A DNA stretch of 35,522 nucleotides, taken from positions 1-35,522 of the forward strand of contig JBBSEZ010000040.1 of NCBI GenBank assembly GCA_038239195.1, read 5' to 3'. Numbering within the stretch: the first letter of the stretch is position 1; each line of letters begins with the position of its first letter. The notes below the pieces were generated by a model. The model was not told where the DNA came from. It did no database searches and saw only the letters and a program-made list of their open reading frames with translations. This document shows, one piece after another, positions 8,245-15,987 of the stretch. The DNA comes from JBBSEZ01 sp038239195. Its GTDB lineage: Bacteria; Planctomycetota; Planctomycetia; Gemmatales; Gemmataceae. A program made the position numbers and the translations under genes.

Positions 8245-8697
8245 ATGCAGATCGTCGAGGCCCCGGCCGAGTACGAGGGCACGGGGCCGAGCCTCTTCCT
8301 GGCGGGGGGAATCACGGGCTGCCCCGACTGGCAGCGCGACCTGCTTGCGCTTCTCGTCGATCTTGGCCTTGTTTTTCTCAACCCGCGTCGCCACAATTTC
8401 TCCATCGACAGCCCCGCCTTGACCGAAGAGCAGATCGTCTGGGAGTTTCGGCACCTGCGCCGCGCCGAGGCGATTCTTTTCTGGTTCCCGCGTGAAACTT
8501 TGTGCCCGATCGCGCTGTATGAGTTGGGGGCGTGGTCCATGACCGCGAAGCCCCTGTTCGTGGGCGCCCACCCCGACTATCCGCGCCGGCCCGACGTGGA
8601 AACGCAAACGCGACTGGCGCGTCCCGACGTTTGTCTGATGAGTTCTCTGCCCGAGTTGGCGTCCACCGTCCGTGCCTGGTATCTCCGTCCCACCTGA
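8245..8697 (+). CDS. Nucleoside 2-deoxyribosyltransferase-like protein
   Basis: A 150-residue cytoplasmic protein of the nucleoside 2-deoxyribosyltransferase-like superfamily. It shows FLAGGITG near the N-terminus (the ligand-binding GG turn), a central region with EEQIVWEFRHLRRAEAILFWFP, and ALYELGAW with the conserved glutamate expected to act as nucleophile. Family members exchange the base of deoxynucleosides or hydrolyse N-glycosidic bonds of nucleotides. The exact substrate cannot be read from the sequence, and some relatives act in nucleotide sanitation or phage defence. The start is taken as ATG 8245, with a weak GGGGG upstream. A TTG at 8227 overlapping the stop of the broken DUF1559 frame would add six residues. 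Confidence 0.75.
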   Translation: MQIVEAPAEYEGTGPSLFLAGGITGCPDWQRDLLALLVDLGLVFLNPRRHNFSIDSPALTEEQIVWEFRHLRRAEAILFWFPRETLCPIALYELGAWSMTAKPLFVGAHPDYPRRPDVETQTRLARPDVCLMSSLPELASTVRAWYLRPT

Positions 8698-9247
8698 AGC
8701 CCCGCCTACCCGCCTGCCCGCCTGCCCGCCCCCCGCCCGAAAAAGTTCGCTCCGCCGCGCCCTGTTTTTGCCGTTGTTCCGTCTGGAGAGAGTAGAGGGG
8801 GCGCGTGGCGCCTCGGCGGGCGGAGTGCCCTTGAAATAATCTACCCTGATTGTCGTATCGTTAGGTGCCGTCCGTCATGGGCCCCGACGCGAGGGGCCTG
8901 TGTCTCGGTTGCCGGAGTGGCCACGTCTGTCTCGAGAGGCAGGTGAGCCGGCAATCGGTCGTGCTGCTGGCAAGGGATGAGCTCGCCGGGTTGGGCGAGC
9001 GGGCCCTGCCTCGTCAAGTCGGCCTTGCCGCAAGGAAGGCCGCGCGAGTCAGGCCCGTGACCGCGTCGAATGTCGCCGACGCGGTCCGGCGGGCCCTCTC
9101 CCCCGCCGTTTCCCGCTCGGAGGCCTCCCCTGCCAGCCGCACGCGCCCATGCTCCCGTTCGCCCACGAAGCCGCAAGCGGCGCCTCCCACGAGGCCGCGC
9201 TCGCGGCCTTCGCGGTTTCAGCCCGACGCGAGAGCCTGCTACTGGGT
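8698..9247. other. Intergenic region without recognisable gene
   Basis: About 550 bases lie before the sbcD promoter. Open frames exist on both strands but their translations are Arg/Pro/Ala-rich without any motif, as expected from GC-rich non-coding DNA. A short AT-richer stretch lies at 8831-8862 (beginning TTGAAATAAT). A copy of the AAGCCGCAAGCGGC motif is at 9168-9181, and an 8-bp stem at 9192-9209. Confidence 0.5.
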
Positions 9248-9277
9248 TTGCCCTCTTCTCGTCCTTTGTGCGACAAT
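9248..9277 (+). promoter_or_regulatory. Putative promoter of sbcDC
   Basis: TTGCCC at 9248-9253 and GACAAT at 9272-9277 are 18 bp apart, placing transcription start near 9284, about 42 bases before the sbcD ATG. Confidence 0.4.
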
Positions 9278-9325
9278 GGGCGAAGTTGGCGCCGGACGCT
9301 CCGCGCGCTTCGAGGGCCCCTCGCC

Positions 9326-10558
9326 ATGCGCATCCTCCACACCGCCGACTGGCACCTCGCCGACCGCCTTGGCCGGCAGGACCGCACCGCCGACCTGCGC
9401 CGGGCCGTCGAGCGCGTCGCCCGCTACTGCACCTCCGAAAAGATCGACGTCCTCCTCGTCGCCGGTGACCTCTTCAGTGAACTGGCCGGTCCCGAGGCGC
9501 TCCGCGAGTCGATCCGCCATCTCCAGGAGGTCTTCGCCGGGTTCCTCCGCGAGGGCGGCACCATCCTCACGCTGACCGGCAACCACGACAAGGAAAACTT
9601 CTGCCAGACGCTGCGCCACGCCATGAGCCTCGCCGCCCCGCTCACCGACCGGCCCGGTGAGGTGGTCGTCCCTGGGCGGCTCTACCTCGCCACCGAGCCC
9701 ACCTTGCTGCGCCTGCCCGATCCCGCCCACAACGGCCTGGTGCAGTTCCTGTTGATGCCCTACCCGACGCCGACGCGCTACCTGGCCGACGAGGCGGCGC
9801 AGCGCTACCAGGGGCTCGACGAGAAGAACCGCCATCTCATGGCCGCCTTCACCGCCCAGGTCCAGGCACTCAGCAAGAGCAAGCACTTCGACCCGGCCCT
9901 GCCCGCGGTGCTGTCGGCCCACGTCCACGTCCGCGGCGGGGAGTTGCCGACGCTGTTTCGGCTGACCGAACAGGAGGACGTCGTCTTCGACGACAAGGAC
10001 CTGCCGACCGGGTTCGCCTACGTCGCCCTGGGCCACATCCACCGGGCCCAGGCCATCAGCGGGCAACCGCACGTGCGCTACTCCGGCAGCATCGAGCGGA
10101 TGGACCTCGGCGAGAGCAACGACCTCAAAGGCGTCGTCGTCTTCGACGTGGGCCCCGATGGGCTGCGCGGCCCCCCCGAGACGCTGCCTCTGGAGACCAC
10201 CGCCATCTACGAGATTACGGTGCGCTGTCCGAAAGAGGAGATCCCGGAGCTGCGCGAGCGGTTTCCCGACGCGAAAAACGACCTGGTGCGGCTCGTGTGT
10301 ACCTACACGGCGGGGGTGGACAACCGCGAGGAGGCGCTGCGCGAGCTGGAGGAGATCTTCCCCCGCTGGTACGACCGCGAGATCAACGAGAGCAACGCCC
10401 TGCGCGACCGGCTCGCGATCGGCGAGCCGACGCGCGGCAAGAGCTTCGAGGACACCGTGCGCGACTACCTGGGGCTGGAGTTGACGAACCACCCGGAGCC
10501 CCTGCGCGACGCCGTGCTGGCCAAGGTGGAAGCGTTGATGAGGGAGGTGAGCCCGTGA
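9326..10558 (+). CDS. sbcD: DNA repair exonuclease subunit SbcD (Mre11 family)
   Basis: A 410-residue nuclease subunit of the SbcCD complex, which cuts DNA hairpins and blocked double-strand ends in the cytoplasm. The calcineurin-like phosphoesterase motifs appear in order: HTADWHLAD at residues 5-13, VAGDLFSE, LTGNHDKE, then SAHVHVRG and ALGHIHRAQ. These supply the His/Asp/Asn ligands for two Mn ions. A C-terminal region of about 130 residues follows, as in other SbcD proteins. The length is normal for the family. The frame is open further upstream to 9149, but homology begins exactly at the ATG at 9326 (MRILHTADWHL). The stop TGA overlaps the GTG start of sbcC, so the two subunits are translationally coupled. 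Confidence 0.93.
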   Translation: MRILHTADWHLADRLGRQDRTADLRRAVERVARYCTSEKIDVLLVAGDLFSELAGPEALRESIRHLQEVFAGFLREGGTILTLTGNHDKENFCQTLRHAMSLAAPLTDRPGEVVVPGRLYLATEPTLLRLPDPAHNGLVQFLLMPYPTPTRYLADEAAQRYQGLDEKNRHLMAAFTAQVQALSKSKHFDPALPAVLSAHVHVRGGELPTLFRLTEQEDVVFDDKDLPTGFAYVALGHIHRAQAISGQPHVRYSGSIERMDLGESNDLKGVVVFDVGPDGLRGPPETLPLETTAIYEITVRCPKEEIPELRERFPDAKNDLVRLVCTYTAGVDNREEALRELEEIFPRWYDREINESNALRDRLAIGEPTRGKSFEDTVRDYLGLELTNHPEPLRDAVLAKVEALMREVSP

Positions 10559-13500
10559 TCCCGCAGCGCGTCAAGCTCAAGGGCTTCCTGTGCTACAAGG
10601 AAGAGCAGGCCGTCGAGTTCGACGGCAACGCCACCCTGTGGATGCTGTCGGGGCTGAACGGCAGCGGCAAGTCGGCGATCTTCGACGCGCTGACGTTTGC
10701 CCTGTTCGGCCATCATCGCGGCGGGGGGCAGCACAACGTCGAGCTCATCAACAAGGACAGCGAGGGCCTGACCGTCGAGTTCGACTTTCTCCTCGACCAC
10801 CACACCTACCGGGCGAAGCGCACCCTGAAGCGCGACACCAAGGGCGGATCGCGCGGCACGCAGCAGGTGCTCCGGCTGGAGAAGGGCGAAGGAGAGAAGG
10901 GGAGCTGGGCCCCCGTCGAAGGCACGGGCCAGAAGCGCGACTTCGACGCCTGGATCGAGGACAACATCGGGCTGAACTACGACACGTTCACCTCGTCGGT
11001 GCTGCTGCTCCAGGGCAAGGCCGAGAAGCTGCTGGACTCCAAGCCCGAGGGGCGGCGCGAGGTGCTGGCGAGCATTGTCGATCTGGAGCGCTACGAGCGC
11101 CTGCACAAGGAGGCAGACGACCACCGCAAGTCCCAGGAGACGGGGCTCAAGTTGCTGGCCAGCCGGCTGGCCGCCGTCCCCCCGGTGCTGCCGCTGGAGC
11201 TTGCCGTGGCGAAGGGGCGCATCGAGGACGCGGAGGACGCGCGCAACCGCGCCCGCGCCGAGGTCGAACGGCTCGGGCAACTCGACGCCCGCTCGCAGGC
11301 CTGGGCTGAGCTCCAGAAGCGCATCGGCCAGACGCGCGACCGGCTGGGGCGTGCCCAGGCCCTGCTGGACAACGCGGCGAACATCGAAGAGAAGGTGAAG
11401 CGCCTGCGCGAATTGCGCGAGGTCTTGCCCCACCTGGTCGAGATCGCCGTCTTCCGGGGGCAGTATTTCGAGGCGGAGGCCAGGAGCAAGAAGCTGGCCG
11501 ACCAGCGCGTGCAGTTCGCCGCGCAACTGCTTCAACGCGATGGCGCCCTCAAGCAGGCGCGGGAGAGGCGCTTGTCGGTGCAGCACCTGCTGACGCAGGA
11601 CGAGGCGCGGCACCGCGACGTCTCGAAGAAGTTGCAGCAGAGCGGCGCCCGGCTGGAGAAGTTGAACGAGTGCGAGCGCCAGGAGGCCGAGCTGGAGCGC
11701 GTTCGCGCCGAGCTGGCGACGTTGCCGCCCGATCCACTGGGGGAAGTGGCGAAGGCGCGCGCGTCCGCCGAGGAGGTCAACGCCCTGGCGCGGACGGTGC
11801 CGCTGTTAGCGCGCTTTCAGAGTCGGCGCTCGGAGTTGCGCGAGGCGCTGGAGCGCGAGCGCTCGACGCTGCAAACCCAGCAGTCGGTGCAGGCGCGAGG
11901 CGCGGCGCGGGCGGCGGAGGTCAAGCGCTTGAAGCCGCTCGTCGAGGCGGCGGCTGCTGCCGCGCAGGCGGCGAGCGATCGGGCCTCTTCGGCGCGGACG
12001 CTGCTGGAGCAGGCGCGCGAGGCGGTCAAGGAGCTGACGGAGCTGCACGGCGCCAAGGTGTGCCGGCACTGCGGCCAGGCGCTGACCAAGGCCCACCTCG
12101 AGGCGGAGAAGGTGCGCCGGGAGGTGGAGTCGCGCGGCGCCGAGGCGAAGTATCAGGCGGCGGCGCGGGGCCTGCAACTGGCTCGCGAGGCCGAGTCCCG
12201 CTTGCGCCAGGAGCAGACGGAAGCGGAGAAGTTGTACCAAGACGCGCGCGACGACTACCGCGACGCCGTGGCCCAGATCAAGCAGGTGCGTCAGGACGTG
12301 GAGCGCCTGCGCGGCGAGTGTGAGCAGGCGTACGAAGAGCTCCCCGAGGCGTTCCGGATGCGCGTGGCCCCGGCCATGCCCGCCGATTGGCTGACGACGA
12401 CCTACCCAGGGCCGGCCGACCTCGACACGCTGCGGGCCGAGGCGAAGGGCGTGGACGGCGCGCGGCAGAGGTTGCGCAAGGCGGAGGCGGTGCAGCAGCA
12501 GTGGGGGAAGCTGAAGGCGCAGGAGTCGGCGGCGCTGGAGTACGTGAACCGCCTGTTGAGCGACCTCCCGGCCGACCGGGCGGGGCTCCGCAAGGACCAC
12601 GCGGCGATGGAGTCGCAGGAGAAGTCGCTGTTCCGCCAGGTCGATGCGCATCGCCTCACGCTGCGCGAGACCGAGGTGGAACTGGACAAGCTGGCGCGCG
12701 AGCGCGAGCGCGCGCAGCTCGACGTGAACAACGCCGACGCACAGCTCAAGGAACAGGAGTTGGTCCAGAACAACGCCACGCGCGGCATCGCCAGCCACCT
12801 GAAGCAGGTGCCGACGCACTGGAAGGCGTTGGGGGAAAAGGTGGGCATCAAGGAGCGCGCGCAGCTCGAGAAGGAGCGTGTCGATCTGGAAGAGCAGGGC
12901 ACCGACCAGCGCGGCAAGGAGCTCCAGCAAGCGCGGCTCAACCTCGACGTGCTGCGCCAGGAGGTGGGCGAGCTGGAGGCGGAGCAGGGGCGCTATCCCG
13001 AGGACGCGCGCCTGGGGGCGGGCCCGATTCAGGAGAAGCTGAAGGCGGCGCGCGCGACCGATCGGAACTGCGATGAGGAACTGGGCAGGGCGCGGTCGCT
13101 GTTGACGATGCTGGAGCACAACCGCAAGCAGCGCGAGGAGATCGAAAAAGAGCATCTGGCGCTGGAGTCCGACCTGGCAAGCCATCGGCTGCTGGCGGAG
13201 CTCTTGGGGCGCGACCGGCTGCAATTGTTCCTGGTGCGCCAGGCGGAGCGGCAGGTGGTGGAGTACGCGAACGCGGTACTGGATCGGCTGTCGGGGGGGC
13301 AGTTGTACTTGAAGCTGAGCGGGGAGGCCAACGGCGAAGGGGCGGCGGCCAAGGCGCTGGAGCTGGAGGCGTACAACCGCAGCACGGGCGAGAAGCCGAT
13401 CAACGTGGCGTTCCTGAGCGGGAGCCAGAAGTTCCGCGTGGCGGTGAGCCTGGCGCTGGGCATCGGGCAGTACGCGAGCCGGCAACATCGGCCGATCGAG

Positions 13501-13701
13501 TCGGTCATCATCGACGAGGGCTTCGGCTGTCTGGACAGCCAGGGGCGGCAGGTGATGATCCAGGAGTTGCAGAACCTCCGGAGCCAGATGCGTTGCATTT
13601 TGCTGGTGTCGCATCAGGAGGACTTCGCGGAGTCGTTCTCGGACGGGTATCACTTCGAGCTCGAGGGCGGGGCGACGAGGGTCAAGCGGTTTCAGAAGTA
13701 A
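10555..13701 (+). CDS. sbcC: DNA repair ATPase subunit SbcC (Rad50 family)
   Basis: A 1048-residue SMC-like ATPase, partner of SbcD. The N-terminal half of the ATPase head has Walker A GLNGSGKS at 33-40. Long heptad-rich coiled coils (about 180-930) are interrupted by the zinc hook VCRHCG with C503 and C506, through which two molecules dimerise. The C-terminal head half carries the ABC signature FLSGSQKF near 953 and Walker B SVIIDEGFG near 983, with the catalytic glutamate. The start is a GTG at 10555 in a GTGA overlap with the sbcD stop, preceded by GGGAGGT; the product then begins MIPQRVKLKGF, as expected for this family. The frame is open upstream inside sbcD, but that is shadow sequence. 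All key residues are intact, so the complex should be functional. Confidence 0.93.
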   Translation: MIPQRVKLKGFLCYKEEQAVEFDGNATLWMLSGLNGSGKSAIFDALTFALFGHHRGGGQHNVELINKDSEGLTVEFDFLLDHHTYRAKRTLKRDTKGGSRGTQQVLRLEKGEGEKGSWAPVEGTGQKRDFDAWIEDNIGLNYDTFTSSVLLLQGKAEKLLDSKPEGRREVLASIVDLERYERLHKEADDHRKSQETGLKLLASRLAAVPPVLPLELAVAKGRIEDAEDARNRARAEVERLGQLDARSQAWAELQKRIGQTRDRLGRAQALLDNAANIEEKVKRLRELREVLPHLVEIAVFRGQYFEAEARSKKLADQRVQFAAQLLQRDGALKQARERRLSVQHLLTQDEARHRDVSKKLQQSGARLEKLNECERQEAELERVRAELATLPPDPLGEVAKARASAEEVNALARTVPLLARFQSRRSELREALERERSTLQTQQSVQARGAARAAEVKRLKPLVEAAAAAAQAASDRASSARTLLEQAREAVKELTELHGAKVCRHCGQALTKAHLEAEKVRREVESRGAEAKYQAAARGLQLAREAESRLRQEQTEAEKLYQDARDDYRDAVAQIKQVRQDVERLRGECEQAYEELPEAFRMRVAPAMPADWLTTTYPGPADLDTLRAEAKGVDGARQRLRKAEAVQQQWGKLKAQESAALEYVNRLLSDLPADRAGLRKDHAAMESQEKSLFRQVDAHRLTLRETEVELDKLARERERAQLDVNNADAQLKEQELVQNNATRGIASHLKQVPTHWKALGEKVGIKERAQLEKERVDLEEQGTDQRGKELQQARLNLDVLRQEVGELEAEQGRYPEDARLGAGPIQEKLKAARATDRNCDEELGRARSLLTMLEHNRKQREEIEKEHLALESDLASHRLLAELLGRDRLQLFLVRQAERQVVEYANAVLDRLSGGQLYLKLSGEANGEGAAAKALELEAYNRSTGEKPINVAFLSGSQKFRVAVSLALGIGQYASRQHRPIESVIIDEGFGCLDSQGRQVMIQELQNLRSQMRCILLVSHQEDFAESFSDGYHFELEGGATRVKRFQK

Positions 13702-13761
13702 GCCCTGACGAAAATCCTGCGGCAAGCCAACCGATCCGCTACGCTTCAAGGAGCGCAACCG

Positions 13762-14079
13762 ATGGCCAAGGTGAAAGCAGTCTTTTACCTGCCGCTCCGA
13801 GACAACGATGGTCGTGACCTGACGTCTGAGGCCGAAGCGGTGAAAACGGAGCTCTTCGTCCGGTTTGCAGGATGGACGTTCATAGGATACGTGAAGGGCG
13901 CTTTCCGCATGGGGGACGGCAGCCAGTCACTGGATGAGTGTGCCGCTTACGTGATCGTGTTGGACGAAACTCGCCTCGCGGAGCTGGAGCATGTGCTCCG
14001 CGACTTCAAGAACAAGACCTTGCAGGAAGCCATCTACCTGGAGGCGCAGCGGGACGTCGATGTGCGTTTCATTCGTTGA
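13762..14079 (+). CDS. Small protein of unknown function downstream of sbcC
   Basis: A 105-residue soluble protein with no signal peptide or membrane helix. AAGGAG at 13748-13753 is a good ribosome site for the ATG. The sequence alternates beta-like stretches (VKAVFYLPL, WTFIGYVKG, AAYVIVLDE) with a helix (RLAELEHVLRDFKNK), suggesting a compact alpha/beta fold. Codon use is a little less GC-biased than in sbcC. The gene lies 60 bases after sbcC and 12 bases before the next small gene, so the two small genes form a pair and may be transcribed with sbcDC. I recognise no family. Confidence 0.7.
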   Translation: MAKVKAVFYLPLRDNDGRDLTSEAEAVKTELFVRFAGWTFIGYVKGAFRMGDGSQSLDECAAYVIVLDETRLAELEHVLRDFKNKTLQEAIYLEAQRDVDVRFIR

Positions 14080-14091
14080 GGAGGCCAAGCA

Positions 14092-14388
14092 ATGTCACAA
14101 CGCGAGATCATCGAACAGCGCATTCGCGAGGTGTTGGCGGGGGAACCGCACGCGAGCGCTCTCAGCCAGAAGCTCTTCCACCCAACCGGCCTGTTCGCTC
14201 AGTTGGCCCCCACGGAGGAGGAGCGCCGCGCGCTGGCCCAATCAGCCTTGTTCGGCGAAGCCCAGCGCCGCCTGTCGGAGTTGCAACGGCAGGAGGCGGC
14301 CGCTTTCGGCCGAGCCGTGGCGCAAGCCCAGCCTTCGATGCCGGACAACACGCTGATCTTGCAGTTGCTCGCTGCGGGAGCGGAATAA
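14092..14388 (+). CDS. Small alpha-helical protein of unknown function
   Basis: A 98-residue protein rich in Ala, Glu, Gln and Leu and predicted to be almost entirely helical (REIIEQRIREVLAG, EAQRRLSELQRQEAAAFGRAVAQAQ). There is no signal peptide. The ATG is preceded by GAGGAGG, which overlaps the stop of the upstream small gene, so the pair is very likely co-translated. An alpha/beta protein with a small helical partner is a layout shared by many two-component modules, including toxin-antitoxin pairs, but no motif supports a specific role. Confidence 0.7.
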   Translation: MSQREIIEQRIREVLAGEPHASALSQKLFHPTGLFAQLAPTEEERRALAQSALFGEAQRRLSELQRQEAAAFGRAVAQAQPSMPDNTLILQLLAAGAE

Positions 14389-14506
14389 CCGACGTCGGCT
14401 CGCCCATTCGTTCAGCGCGCCTGCGGTCGGGGGAAGCTCAAAGACCACGACAAACAGGACCAGAGACGGACCAAGGCCTCTCTCGGTGAAGGAAAAGGAG
14501 AAACGC

Positions 14507-15238
14507 ATGGCCACCAACCCACGCAAGCGGCAGCAGAAGCTGGAGCGCCGCGCCGCCAAGCGGAAGGAGAAGAAACACGAGATCGTCCGGGACCACCAAC
14601 TCGGCCTCGGCGAACGGTTGACGGTCGCGACGAAGTATCCTCCCCTGCACGCCTGGATCACGGAAGACGTGTGGAAAGAGGGGCTCGGCTGGGTGCTGTT
14701 CAGCCGGGAGATGCCGAACGGGTCGGTCGCCGTCGTCGTCTTCCTCGTCGATCGCTATTGCCTGGGCGTGAAGAACGCGATGGCCAACATCGTTCACCGC
14801 ACCACCTACGAGAGCGAGTTCGTGCGGAAGATGACCGCGCAGTTCACGTCGCGGGCCGTCTCCCCGGCGACGGCGCGCAAGCTCGTCGAGGCGGCCATCG
14901 CCTACGCCGCCGACCTGGGCTTCCCGCCCCATCCCGATTATCACAAGGCGAAGCTCCTCTTCGGGGACGTGGACGCCGGCGAGAGCAAGGACGAGTTCGA
15001 GTTCGGCAAGGACGGCAAGCCGTTCTACGTGAGCGGGCCCAACGATTCGGAGGCGCGCAGTCATCAGATCGTCACGACGCTGGCGCGCACGCGCGGCGTG
15101 GGCGAGTTCCATTACCTGGTCGCGCTCGACCCGACCAAGATGCCCCCTGCCGCTCCCGGAGAAGACGAGGACGAGCGATCGAGGCTTCGCGGCGCCCCGC
15201 CGGGGCTTTCGTCAGATCGCGGGCCGGCGGTTTCCTGA
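14507..15238 (+). CDS. Conserved-looking hypothetical protein with basic N-terminus
   Basis: A 243-residue soluble protein. The first 30 residues are extremely basic (KRQQKLERRAAKRKEKKHE), as in nucleic-acid-binding tails. The body (about 45-205) looks well folded, with HAWITEDVWKEGLGWVLFSRE, GSVAVVVFLVDRYCLGVKNA and VEAAIAYAADLGFPPHPDYHKAKLLFGDVD. The start ATG at 14507 has AAGGAG six bases upstream; a GTG at 14486 would add seven residues and is less likely. The last 35-40 residues are acidic then Pro/Arg/Ser-rich low-complexity sequence. They overlap the tail of the opposing HEAT gene by 127 bases, so the true C-terminus may once have been nearer. I cannot name the family. Confidence 0.75.
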   Translation: MATNPRKRQQKLERRAAKRKEKKHEIVRDHQLGLGERLTVATKYPPLHAWITEDVWKEGLGWVLFSREMPNGSVAVVVFLVDRYCLGVKNAMANIVHRTTYESEFVRKMTAQFTSRAVSPATARKLVEAAIAYAADLGFPPHPDYHKAKLLFGDVDAGESKDEFEFGKDGKPFYVSGPNDSEARSHQIVTTLARTRGVGEFHYLVALDPTKMPPAAPGEDEDERSRLRGAPPGLSSDRGPAVS

Positions 15239-15987
15239 ACGGGCACACCACGAGAGGCCAACCTGTTCCCGGAGAGAGGATAGGCGCCCTGGGCCAGGAG
15301 CAGGTCGGCCGCTTTCCGGCGCTCGTCGTCGAGCGCACCGACGAGTGCCGGCACGACTTCCTTCAACGACCGCTGCCCCAGCCCGAGTAGTTCCCGCCTC
15401 CAGATCCACTCCGCAGTTGCGACCCGGACCGATCCTGCGGGGCCCGGAGCAGGGCCGAGAGGAGTGGCCAGAAGGACTGGGGAACGGGCCCGGTGCCGGA
15501 GAACAGCAACATCATGGCCACCCCACTCCGAAGGGTCGGCCAACGCCTGGCCGGCCAAGTCGAAGAGGCGCTCGGGGGTGGCCTGCCGAGAGAGGGCGTA
15601 GTAGATCGATGAACGAACGTATTTGTTGCCGTCCGTCAGGGCCACCTCCAGGGCCGAGGCCGCGGCTGTCGCCCCCTGTTCCATCTCGCCGAGCGCGTGA
15701 GCGCGGCTCACGCGAACGCTCGAGTCTTCATTCCGCAGCAACTCGATCAGAAAGGGCACCCCCTCCGCCAAACGCGTGACCTTCCAGAGCGCCAGGGCCG
15801 CCGCCATGCGGACGCGCTCGTCGGCGTTGCGCCCCGACTGGAACAGCAGGGGGATGGCGCGGGCCCGGCCCTCCGACGTCTCTTGCTTGCCAAGCGCCAG
15901 GATGGCCTCACGGCGGCGTTCGGGGTCATCGAGGCGCAACTCCTCCTGCGCTCGCTTGCTGGCCTGCGCACGTTGGGACCACCCCAT
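15112..15987 (-). CDS. HEAT-repeat protein, C-terminal end uncertain
   Basis: Up to 291 residues. The first two thirds show PBS-lyase/HEAT-type helical repeats: DDPERRREAILALGK, NADERVRMAAALALWKV, NEDSSVRVSRAHALGEME, DGNKYVRSSIYYALSR, and later LKEVVPALVGALDDERRKAADLLL. Such repeats form a protein-binding scaffold. There is no signal peptide. The ATG at 15987 lies inside the end of the upstream TPR-kinase gene (62-base overlap in another frame); a TTG at 15939 behind GGAGG is an alternative near the end of that gene. After about residue 235 the sequence becomes Ser/Gly/Pro-rich without repeats and runs 127 bases into the opposing gene, so the end may be an overrun after loss of the original stop. 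The position suggests that it works with the TPR-kinase. Confidence 0.65.
   Translation of the reverse strand: MGWSQRAQASKRAQEELRLDDPERRREAILALGKQETSEGRARAIPLLFQSGRNADERVRMAAALALWKVTRLAEGVPFLIELLRNEDSSVRVSRAHALGEMEQGATAAASALEVALTDGNKYVRSSIYYALSRQATPERLFDLAGQALADPSEWGGHDVAVLRHRARSPVLLATPLGPAPGPAGSVRVATAEWIWRRELLGLGQRSLKEVVPALVGALDDERRKAADLLLAQGAYPLSGNRLASRGVPVQETAGPRSDESPGGAPRSLDRSSSSSPGAAGGILVGSSATR

Noticed and set aside
8865..9575. Long plus-strand open frame before and within sbcD
   Set aside because: The translation is Arg/Pro/Ser-rich, lacks motifs, and overlaps sbcD in another frame.
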